64,000 nucleotides of DNA, taken from positions 629,031 through 693,030 of the forward strand of contig NZ_JAEFCA010000002.1 of assembly GCF_016405855.1 (NCBI RefSeq), in the 5' to 3' direction. The position numbers were made by a program, and so were the translations under genes. Positions 51,690 through 59,422 of the stretch are shown here, in pieces. The stretch's first letter is position 1; each line of letters begins with the position of its first letter. The notes beneath the pieces are model-generated. The model searched no databases and had not been told where the DNA came from. It was given only the letters and a program-made list of their open reading frames with translations. Origin of the DNA: Flavobacterium sp. IB48. GTDB taxonomy: Bacteria > Bacteroidota > Bacteroidia > Flavobacteriales > Flavobacteriaceae.

Positions 51690-52892
51690 ATGGAAACAAT
51701 TCAAAAATTAAAAGAAAATGCTGCCATCTTTCTTCCCGAAAATGGCTTAGAAGAAAAATTAAACCTAGCTAAAAAAGAAAACAGAAAATTAATTATTAAA
51801 CTGGGTTTTGATCCAACTGCTCCAGATTTGCATTTGGGGCATGCTGTTGTGCTTAAAAAACTGAAACAATTTCAAGATTTAGGACATCAAATTGTAATTG
51901 TTGTTGGAAGTTTTACGGCTAGAATCGGTGATCCGACTGGAAAAAACAAAAGCCGAAAACCTTTAAGTATTGAAGAAGTACAGCACAACGCAGAAACCTA
52001 CATTTCGCAATTGTCTAAAATTATTGATGTTGAAAAGGCCAAAATTGTTTTCAACTCAGAATGGCTTGACGAACTTCCTTTTTCTGAAGTGATTCAGATT
52101 ATGTCAAATGTGACGGTTGCACAATTGATGCATCGAAATGACTTTAATAAGCGTTTTAGCGAGAATACGCCAATTGCAATGCATGAATTGGTTTACCCAA
52201 TTTTGCAAGGTTTTGATTCGGTTAAAATTAATGCTGATATCGAAATGGGCGGAACAGACCAATTATTTAACTGCACCATGGGGAGACAGTTACAGGAAAG
52301 TTTTAAACTTTCGGGACAAATTGTAATGTGTATGCCTTTACTTAAGGGATTGGATGGAAAGGAAAAGATGAGCAAATCGCTTCATAATACAATTGGTTTA
52401 ATTGATGAACCAAATGAAATGTTTGGTAAAACGATGTCAATTCCTGACGCTCTTATTTTAGAATTTTTAGAATTGACAACCAATTTTTCATTCGAAGAAA
52501 AAGAAGAAATCAAGAAAAGATTAGAGAAAGAAAATCCGATGGATATTAAAAAACTAATTGCTAAAAATATTATCAGCCAATACCATAATCAAAATGAAGC
52601 AGAACAAGCAGAACAATTTTTCATTAATCAATTTCAAAGTAAAAATGCAGCATCAAAATCATTTATTCCTGTTTCGATTTCTTCTTTAGAAAATCAAACC
52701 AATAAAATGACTTTGATTGATCTTTGTGCAATCATTAAAAATGATATAACAAAATCAGCTAATAGAAGATTAATTGAAAGTGGTGCAGTTCAAATCAATA
52801 ATGAGAAAATTATAAATCCAAACGAATTGATTTTATTAGAAAAAGAAACAAAAATCAAAATTGGAAAGAGAAATTTTTATGAATTGCAATAA
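51690..52892 (+). CDS. tyrS: Tyrosyl-tRNA synthetase
   Basis: The 400-residue class I synthetase has the HIGH-type motif HLGH at 48-51, after the tyrosine-binding IKLGFDPTAPDLHLGH, and KMSKS at about 226-230. A C-terminal S4 RNA-binding domain (NRRLIESGAVQINNEKI) follows. It charges tRNA-Tyr in the cytoplasm. The overall pattern (LGFDPTAPDLHLGH, MGGTDQLFN) is the TyrZ-like bacterial form rather than the shorter TyrS form. It is preceded by the tyrosine leader peptide and terminator at 51510-51677. The stop codon is followed by a terminator at 52974. Confidence 0.96.
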   Translation: METIQKLKENAAIFLPENGLEEKLNLAKKENRKLIIKLGFDPTAPDLHLGHAVVLKKLKQFQDLGHQIVIVVGSFTARIGDPTGKNKSRKPLSIEEVQHNAETYISQLSKIIDVEKAKIVFNSEWLDELPFSEVIQIMSNVTVAQLMHRNDFNKRFSENTPIAMHELVYPILQGFDSVKINADIEMGGTDQLFNCTMGRQLQESFKLSGQIVMCMPLLKGLDGKEKMSKSLHNTIGLIDEPNEMFGKTMSIPDALILEFLELTTNFSFEEKEEIKKRLEKENPMDIKKLIAKNIISQYHNQNEAEQAEQFFINQFQSKNAASKSFIPVSISSLENQTNKMTLIDLCAIIKNDITKSANRRLIESGAVQINNEKIINPNELILLEKETKIKIGKRNFYELQ

Positions 52893-52973
52893 TTGAATCA
52901 TTATTGTTTGTAAAGAGCGAACCTCTGCAATTTAATTTTACATTTCTATATTCGGGTTTCAAAAATAAATAAG

Positions 52974-53006
52974 AAAGGGATAAACAATTAAGTTTATCCC
53001 TTTTTG
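52974..53006 (+). terminator. Intrinsic terminator after tyrS
   Basis: A 12-bp perfect stem AAAGGGATAAAC / GTTTATCCCTTT (loop AATTAA) is followed by T residues, about 80 bp past the stop codon. It may also serve the convergent acyltransferase gene. Confidence 0.88.
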
Positions 53007-53114
53007 AATATCTATAACTAACAAAATTTAGAAATTCATTATTTTTAGGTTCGAGTTGCAAAGGGACAAAGTTTTTCAGCTCTGCACCTTATCTCTTTAA
53101 GCCTTTGCCTCTTT

Positions 53115-54257
53115 TTACTGTAAAGAAACTTTTCTTTTTTGGAATTTATTTACAAGCCATTTTCTAACTGGTTCATCGTATAATTTTAAGCATACGAAAG
53201 CTAATATTATGGTCACAATTAAAACTCCAATTCCTTCTAAATATCCATTTTCCATACTAACTTTATTATCTACGACCCAAGCTGTAAACCAATAAATTAA
53301 CGGATAATGTGTAATGTAAATTGGATACGAAATGTCTCCTAGAAGTTTACAGATTTTTAATGAAAATTCATTTTTAATCTCTCCTCCTGCTCCAATTGCC
53401 ACAATAAGCGGAAAAATTAAAATAATACAGATTGATTCGTATAAACCATTTATCCAAAGACTATTTTCGTCTCCAAATCTTGGCAGTGCCAAAACAATCG
53501 TGATTAAAATACTGCAAATCCAAAAGGCGTTTTTTACATGAATAAGTTTTCCTAGACGGCAAAGTAATACTCCAGCAAAAAACGGATATAATAAACGGGT
53601 AAAACCGACATTCATTTGCTCCAAATTCAATGACCAACCGCCAATTACGTCTCCTTTTGATCCGAAAACTGTATAATTAATTAGCAATCCAGCAAATATT
53701 AATACAAAGACCGACATTACTTTATTCGAAAATTTACGAAAGATTAAGGCGTACAAGATGTTTGCAATATATTCGAAAAAAAGCGACCATGCCGGCCCAT
53801 TTAAAGGATGCATTTCTCCCCAACCTCTAATTTCTAATGAAGGTGGAATTGGCAAAAGTGTAAAACCTATTACCATAGTTAAAATAACTTTCCAGACTTC
53901 CATTCCCGCAATCATTGGAAATAATGCGTCTGAAGCTTGAAAATAGTAAAATATAGCCCCAATGATCATTCCTAGAATTACCATTGGCTGCAAACGAATT
54001 AAACGGCGTTTGTAAAATTCCCATTGTCCCATTTTACCCCAACGGTCGTCATATGCATAAGCGACAACAAATCCTGATAAAAGGAAAAAGAAATCTACCG
54101 CAAGATATCCGTGATTTATAATTTGTTTAAAACGGTTTCCGCCTGCAAAGGCTTCAAAAATATGGAAAGCAACAACTAAAATAGCTGCAACTCCACGCAG
54201 TCCGTCTAGAATTTCGTAATGTTTTTTTGGTTTAATATCAGATGAAATTGAACTCAT
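53115..54257 (-). CDS. Acyltransferase-3 family membrane protein (OafA/YrhL type)
   Basis: The 380-residue polytopic protein has about ten membrane helices and begins YEILDGLRGVAAILVVAFHIFEAF, the signature with the catalytic His in the first helix. Later motifs such as FFLLSGFVVAYAYDDRW, NGPAWSLFFEY and ISYPIYITHYPLIYW match the family. It O-acylates sugars or other carbohydrates at the membrane. It lies 99 bp downstream of the DUF1349 gene on the same strand and at the end of a GH3-linked group, so it may modify the same glycan. The acceptor is unknown. Confidence 0.92.
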   Translation of the reverse strand: MSSISSDIKPKKHYEILDGLRGVAAILVVAFHIFEAFAGGNRFKQIINHGYLAVDFFFLLSGFVVAYAYDDRWGKMGQWEFYKRRLIRLQPMVILGMIIGAIFYYFQASDALFPMIAGMEVWKVILTMVIGFTLLPIPPSLEIRGWGEMHPLNGPAWSLFFEYIANILYALIFRKFSNKVMSVFVLIFAGLLINYTVFGSKGDVIGGWSLNLEQMNVGFTRLLYPFFAGVLLCRLGKLIHVKNAFWICSILITIVLALPRFGDENSLWINGLYESICIILIFPLIVAIGAGGEIKNEFSLKICKLLGDISYPIYITHYPLIYWFTAWVVDNKVSMENGYLEGIGVLIVTIILAFVCLKLYDEPVRKWLVNKFQKRKVSLQ

Positions 54258-54355
54258 TTGTTTTTGGTTTAAGGTTAAGTTAGATTGATAAAATTTTAGA
54301 TTGATTGTGATCTAAAATTATTTTTTGAGTTTGGATTTTTAGATTGAAATTTAGC

Positions 54356-55009
54356 TTATTGATGATTTTTTAGCCATTCTGCTCTTCTCTGGTCTGGTAA
54401 ATGTTTTACAGAGAAGTTTTCAAATTTTGCTTCAAAGCCTTTTCCGTCAGGAGAAGCAGCCATTAAACCTACCATAACTGGTGCGTTATCTTGTAAAGGC
54501 GCATTTCTGGTCATGATATAGTTTTTATCATCAAAAGAATAGAATATTTCAACGGCATCTAATCGTCGTACGGCTTTAATCCAAATAAAAGGAGGCACTT
54601 TATCTAAAGTTGTTACGCTCCAATCGCTTTTGTCGTGTGTTACAACGGTACTGACATTAAATTTTCCGTCTACAAACTCCACTCCTGTTTTGATGTAATT
54701 TTTCTCGTCTATACGAATCATCAAACCCATCTGGTCAAAACGAGCGATGTAGTTTCCTGTCAATTTTACTTTTGCTTCAAACTCTCCACCATAATTGGCG
54801 TAGTAAAAAGGCGCATCATCCACCGTGAATCCATAGTGCGAAATTCTCCAGTAATCGCTATTTGCGGTGACATTCATAATCAATGCATTATTTTTAATTT
54901 CCCATTTTTCAGGTTCATTAAACCATTGCATTTTGTTCAGACTCTGTGCTGAAAGGTTCTGGAACATGACAAAACCAAATGTAAATAGTAGTATTCGTTT
55001 CATTTTCAA
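54356..55009 (-). CDS. Exported DUF1349 (concanavalin-like) protein
   Basis: The 217-residue product has a signal peptide (MKMKRILLFTFGFVMFQNLSAQ) and a DUF1349 domain: MQWFNEPEKWEIKNNALIMNVTANSDYWR, GEFEAKVKLTGNYIARFDQMGLMIRIDEKNYIKTGVEFV, and MVGLMAASPDGKGFEAKFENF. This is a jelly-roll fold used for carbohydrate recognition or catalysis in related proteins; here it may bind a glycan outside the cytoplasm. It follows the GH3 gene on the same strand after a terminator-bearing gap. Confidence 0.88.
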   Translation of the reverse strand: MKMKRILLFTFGFVMFQNLSAQSLNKMQWFNEPEKWEIKNNALIMNVTANSDYWRISHYGFTVDDAPFYYANYGGEFEAKVKLTGNYIARFDQMGLMIRIDEKNYIKTGVEFVDGKFNVSTVVTHDKSDWSVTTLDKVPPFIWIKAVRRLDAVEIFYSFDDKNYIMTRNAPLQDNAPVMVGLMAASPDGKGFEAKFENFSVKHLPDQRRAEWLKNHQ

Positions 55010-55070
55010 AATTTGATTTTTATTATTAAAGCAAAACTTCTAATATTTTGTTTGTACATCTAAAATTTTA

Positions 55071-55112
55071 AGACAAAAGCAAAGCTGCAAATTTTTACAC
55101 TTGCAGCTTTAC
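55071..55112 (-). terminator. Intrinsic terminator after the GH3 gene
   Basis: On the minus strand a 10-bp perfect stem AAAGCTGCAA / TTGCAGCTTT with an interior loop is followed by GCTTTTG, about 30 bp past the GH3 stop codon. Confidence 0.8.
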
Positions 55113-55140
55113 AAACCAACCAATTTTAGAAATAAAAAAA

Positions 55141-57357
55141 TTATTTAAGTGAGAATTTCACTTTAGATTTTATATCTGTTGATGAAGCACCAATAATTGC
55201 TTCGAAATCACCAGGTTCTGCAACCCAGTCATGTTTTTTATCATCGAAGAAACTTAAAGCCGTCTTATCAATTGTAAACGTTACTGTTTTTTCTTCTCCA
55301 GCTTTAAGAGCAACTTTCTCAAAACCTTTTAATTCTTTTATCGGACGAGGCAATGAAGATTTCACATCAGTAATGTACAATTGTACTACTTCAGATCCTT
55401 CTCTGCTTCCTGTATTTTTTACGTTAACTGAGAATGTAATTTTATCTCCTTCGTTAATTTGTTTTTTGTCAGCTGTTACTTTTCCGTAAGCAAAAGTAGT
55501 GTAGCTTAAACCGTGTCCAAAAGAGAACAATGGTTTGATTTTGTTTTTGTCAATCCAACGGTATCCAACAAAAATTCCTTCGTTGTATTTTACGTCATCG
55601 CCACCTGGAAATTCTCCTAAGGCATGAGCTCCGTTATCAGATAATTTTACTGGGAAAGTGAAAGATAATTTTCCAGAAGGATTTACATCTCCAACCAAAA
55701 CATTTGCTAAAGCATTTCCTGCCTCAGTTCCTAAAAACCATCCCTGAACAATTCCTGGAACTTCTTTAATCCAAGGCATTGCAATTGCATTTCCAGAAAT
55801 ATTTACAAAAACAATGTTTTTATTTACTTTCGCTAATTCGCTAATTAATTTATCCTGACCATAAGATAAATTCAACTCTTTACGATCATGTCCTTCGTCA
55901 TCTTGATTTTCGCTTTTGTTCAATCCTCCGATAAAAAGAACAATATCAGCATCTTTAGCTACTTTTAAAGCTTCTGCAGTCAATTCAGCTGGAGAACGTT
56001 TTTCTTCCAAACTTACTTTAGCAATAACTCCATTGTAATTACTTGTAGGATCTCCTACATAACCTCTTGCATAAACAATTTCAGCTTGGTTTCCGATTCT
56101 TTTCTTTAAACCTTCAAGTGGCGTGATTTCGTATCTTGCTTTAAGCGAAGAACTTCCTCCACCAACTGTCATCATTTTGATCGCATTTTCTCCAATTACA
56201 GCAATCTTTTTGGTTTTAGAAAGATTGATTGGAAGAATATTGTTGTTGTTTTGCAATAAAACGATTCCTTCTTCAGCAATTTTACGGCCAGCCAAAGCAT
56301 GCTCTTCAGTTCCAAAAGATCCAAAAGGACGGTTTCTATCCATTGTAGTTAGGAAAGATAAACGTAGAATGCGACGTACTTTTTCGTCCAATTCTTTAGT
56401 TCCAACTTCTCCTTTTTTGATCATTTCTGCATATGGTTTTGCTAAATAGTAGTTATCATATGCATTACTTGTTCCCCAAGAAAGTCCATTTGTCCAAGAA
56501 CCGAATTCCATATCCAAACCATTGTGAATAGCTTGTTTAGTATCACTAACTCCACCCCAATCTGAAACTACAACTCCTTTGAAGCCCCATTCTCCGCGAA
56601 GAATATCGTTTAATAAATATTCGTTGTGGCAACATTGCTGTCCTTTGTATTTGTTGTAAGCTCCCATAATTGACCAAACATCACCTTCTTGAACTGCAGC
56701 TTTAAAAGCAGGAAGATAAATTTCGTACAATGCACGGTCGTCAACGATTACGTTAACCGAGTTACGATTTGTTTCTTGATTATTTAAAGCAAAATGTTTT
56801 ACGCAAGCTGCAACTCCATTTGCTTGAACACCTTTAATATAAGGAACAACCATTTTAGATGCCAAAAACGGATCTTCTCCCATATATTCGAAGTTACGAC
56901 CGTTTAATGGGCTTCTATAAATATTTACACCAGGTCCTAATAATACATTTTTGTTACGGTAACGTGCTTCTTCTCCAATAGATTTACCATATAAAGAAGC
57001 CAATTCTTTGTTCCATGTAGATGAAAGTGCCGTAAGCGCTGGAAAAGCAATACAAGAATCGTTTGTCCATCCAGCTTGATCCCATTCGTCCCATTTTACC
57101 TCTGTACGAATTCCGTGTGGTCCATCAGTCATCCAGTTTTCGGGAATTCCAAGACGTTTAACACCTGGAGAACTAAATTTAGACTGCGCATGAATCATGG
57201 CAATTTTCTCATCAGTTGTCATTCGTTTAAGCGCATCTTCTACGCGCTCTTCAATCGGTTTTTTATCATCTAGATAAACTGGAACTTTATTCTGAGCATT
57301 TGCTCCCAAAGAACTCAGTAAAAGTAAAACAACAATTGTTTTAACGTTTTTTAACAT
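55141..57357 (-). CDS. Exported GH3 beta-glucosidase-type glycoside hydrolase
   Basis: The 738-residue protein has a signal peptide (ending LGANAQ), a GH3 TIM barrel with nucleophile Asp at about residue 263 in GVVVSDWGGV, and KHFALNNQETNR near 185. It also has the alpha/beta sandwich domain (KIAVIGENAIKMMTVGGGSSSLK) and a C-terminal fibronectin-III-like domain (VQLYITDVKSSLPRPIKELKGFEKV). It removes beta-linked glucose or related sugars from oligosaccharide ends, probably in the periplasm. It lies 203 bp after the DUF6377 regulator gene, its likely controller, and upstream of DUF1349. Confidence 0.94.
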   Translation of the reverse strand: MLKNVKTIVVLLLLSSLGANAQNKVPVYLDDKKPIEERVEDALKRMTTDEKIAMIHAQSKFSSPGVKRLGIPENWMTDGPHGIRTEVKWDEWDQAGWTNDSCIAFPALTALSSTWNKELASLYGKSIGEEARYRNKNVLLGPGVNIYRSPLNGRNFEYMGEDPFLASKMVVPYIKGVQANGVAACVKHFALNNQETNRNSVNVIVDDRALYEIYLPAFKAAVQEGDVWSIMGAYNKYKGQQCCHNEYLLNDILRGEWGFKGVVVSDWGGVSDTKQAIHNGLDMEFGSWTNGLSWGTSNAYDNYYLAKPYAEMIKKGEVGTKELDEKVRRILRLSFLTTMDRNRPFGSFGTEEHALAGRKIAEEGIVLLQNNNNILPINLSKTKKIAVIGENAIKMMTVGGGSSSLKARYEITPLEGLKKRIGNQAEIVYARGYVGDPTSNYNGVIAKVSLEEKRSPAELTAEALKVAKDADIVLFIGGLNKSENQDDEGHDRKELNLSYGQDKLISELAKVNKNIVFVNISGNAIAMPWIKEVPGIVQGWFLGTEAGNALANVLVGDVNPSGKLSFTFPVKLSDNGAHALGEFPGGDDVKYNEGIFVGYRWIDKNKIKPLFSFGHGLSYTTFAYGKVTADKKQINEGDKITFSVNVKNTGSREGSEVVQLYITDVKSSLPRPIKELKGFEKVALKAGEEKTVTFTIDKTALSFFDDKKHDWVAEPGDFEAIIGASSTDIKSKVKFSLK

Positions 57358-57560
57358 AACAGTAATAATTAAAGCATTAGTTAGATAATATTATAAAGTC
57401 TATATAAAAACTTTTCTATCATATTGTAAAACTAAAACGTTATCGTACAAGTTACATTTTTAGACAGAAAAAAGTAGTGGTTTAAAAAATTAATACATTG
57501 ATTTTTAAATATTTAAAACAAAAAACACCTTAAAAAAAGTAGTGATTTTGAAATAAACAT

Positions 57561-59204
57561 TTACGCTTTCAAAGCCATTGAGCCAATTTTCATGACCATT
57601 TCTTCGAAATCATTTCGCGAAACTGCGGCCTTATTTCGAGCTCTTGTGCGATAGTTGTAAATTGTGCTTAAAGAATAACGCAAAAATGCTGCTATTTTAA
57701 CACTGTCCGTAATTCCGAGTCTGATTAAAGCAAAAATTCGAAGTTCTGTATTTAGTAATTCATTTTGCTTTAAAACGATTTGCTCTTCTGGAATTAATAA
57801 AGCATTGAAATCTTTGACAAATGTTGGATATAAGTTTAAAAAGATAATATCGAAGTTTTTGTATAATTCTTCTAGCTCATTATCAACCAAAGTAGTTGAT
57901 TTTAATATTTTGTAAATTTCATCGAATTGTTTTGCTGTTGCTTTCTTGTTTAAACTAATGCGATAATTTTCTAATTTGTTAATGTAAGTTGAGCAAAGAC
58001 TGAAGAAATGTGCAATATATTCTTCTTTAACCAAATTAGATTCAGACAATTGCAGATTACTTTCTTGCAACTGCTTGTTTGTTTCAGTAATATCTTTATT
58101 TAACTCTGCTAGTTTCTGGCTGGTTTCATAAAGTTCGCTTCTAATTCTAGAAACCTTTTTCATTTGTTTGTAAACGTAAATAATTGCAACTAGTAAAAAT
58201 AGAGAAAGCAAACTGATGCAAAGCAAATAAATCTGTAATTCACTTTTTCGTTGCGCTTCACGTTCCTGATAAACTGTATTAATAATCGAATATACTTCTG
58301 ACATCAACAAAGTTCGAAACTGAACATTGCAATATAATGCATCTTCAATCGCAGATTGTGTGAGTTTATAAGCCATATCAACATCTCCAATTTCGTAAAA
58401 AACTAAAGCCAACTCTTGGAGTGAAGCATTGTCTTTATTGGCATTTTTAATATCTGAAGTGGCAGAAAGTGCATAGTATCTTTTTCTAGCTTCTAAGTCA
58501 TGCGTAGCTTCACCTATTTTTCCTAACAAATAGGTAATCATTGCATATTCTGGACTTTCTTCTTTTGTTTTATTCAATAAAGCTAATAACTGCTTTTTGG
58601 GATCATTGTATTTTTTATCAATAAAAATATCTTGCTGGATTCTATTAATTTGATATTCTAATGTATTTGGTTTTAGAATACTTAATAATGAATCACGATA
58701 ACTCCCAATCTGTTTTCTGTACTCAGGACTATAACTATTAGCCGCATAATGTTCAAAAAATTCACGATACGAAATATAATAATTTGGAAGTAAAGAAGCA
58801 GGAAGACTTTTTTTATTAATGCTTTTTAAAATTGCTTCAGATTCACGGTATTTTCCAGAAGAAGAATAAAGTGTTACCAGTTGCAATTGCGCTAAATCTA
58901 AAAGTTCTTTATTTTGAAGTTCTTCGGCAATTTTGATGTTCTTTTTTACGTATTGAATTGCAGAATCTGAGTTTAGTTTCTGATATTCAAAATAAAGTGT
59001 TTTGTTATAATTATACTCCTGCTCTTTCGTAAGATTATCCGATTTTATCTTCTTGAAATTCAGAATTCGCTCTTCTTTAATCTTTACATAATGCTGTTTA
59101 TTTTTAATCGCTTCGTTTAATTCTTTCAAAATAACATCTGTACTCTCCGATGCAAAAAGTGGAAGGTTTAAAATAAAAAACAGAAATAAGTAATATTTTT
59201 TCAA
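57561..59204 (-). CDS. Membrane-spanning TPR regulator with C-terminal HTH (DUF6377)
   Basis: The 547-residue protein begins with a signal peptide (MKKYYLFLFFILNLPLFAS). A periplasmic TPR-type helical domain of about 300 residues follows, then one membrane helix near 326-348 (IYLLCISLLSLFLLVAIIYVY). The cytoplasmic part has a coiled coil (LYETSQKLAELNKDITETNKQ) and a C-terminal helix-turn-helix (LNTELRIFALIRLGITDSVKIAAFLRYSLSTIYNYRTRARNK). This is the DUF6377 layout of Bacteroidota one-component regulators that read periplasmic sugar signals. It is next to the GH3 gene, its probable target. The ligand is unknown. Confidence 0.85.
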   Translation of the reverse strand: MKKYYLFLFFILNLPLFASESTDVILKELNEAIKNKQHYVKIKEERILNFKKIKSDNLTKEQEYNYNKTLYFEYQKLNSDSAIQYVKKNIKIAEELQNKELLDLAQLQLVTLYSSSGKYRESEAILKSINKKSLPASLLPNYYISYREFFEHYAANSYSPEYRKQIGSYRDSLLSILKPNTLEYQINRIQQDIFIDKKYNDPKKQLLALLNKTKEESPEYAMITYLLGKIGEATHDLEARKRYYALSATSDIKNANKDNASLQELALVFYEIGDVDMAYKLTQSAIEDALYCNVQFRTLLMSEVYSIINTVYQEREAQRKSELQIYLLCISLLSLFLLVAIIYVYKQMKKVSRIRSELYETSQKLAELNKDITETNKQLQESNLQLSESNLVKEEYIAHFFSLCSTYINKLENYRISLNKKATAKQFDEIYKILKSTTLVDNELEELYKNFDIIFLNLYPTFVKDFNALLIPEEQIVLKQNELLNTELRIFALIRLGITDSVKIAAFLRYSLSTIYNYRTRARNKAAVSRNDFEEMVMKIGSMALKA

Positions 59205-59369
59205 AGCGATTTTAATATAAAGGAATTACAAATATAGCAAAGCGAAAATATAAAAAATGAATTATTTTGAGAGTGGTTATAATTAACCAAAAATGATATT
59301 GCAGTATTTTCTACTATAAATAATACAATGACAAAGATATAATTACTATAAATAAATTTATTAGAACAA

Positions 59370-59410
59370 AAGCTTTGTGAAAGTTTTTAAAATTTCACAA
59401 AGCTTTGCTA
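59370..59410 (-). terminator. Intrinsic terminator after the acyl-CoA dehydrogenase gene
   Basis: A 13-bp perfect stem (AAGCTTTGTGAAA / TTTCACAAAGCTT) lies 13 bp past the stop codon of the minus-strand gene and is followed on that strand by TTTTGTT. Confidence 0.85.
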
Positions 59411-59422
59411 TAATATATAAAA

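Noticed and set aside
51510..51690. T-box riboswitch ahead of tyrS
   Set aside because: There is no T-box sequence or specifier loop; the Tyr-rich ORF explains the layout better.
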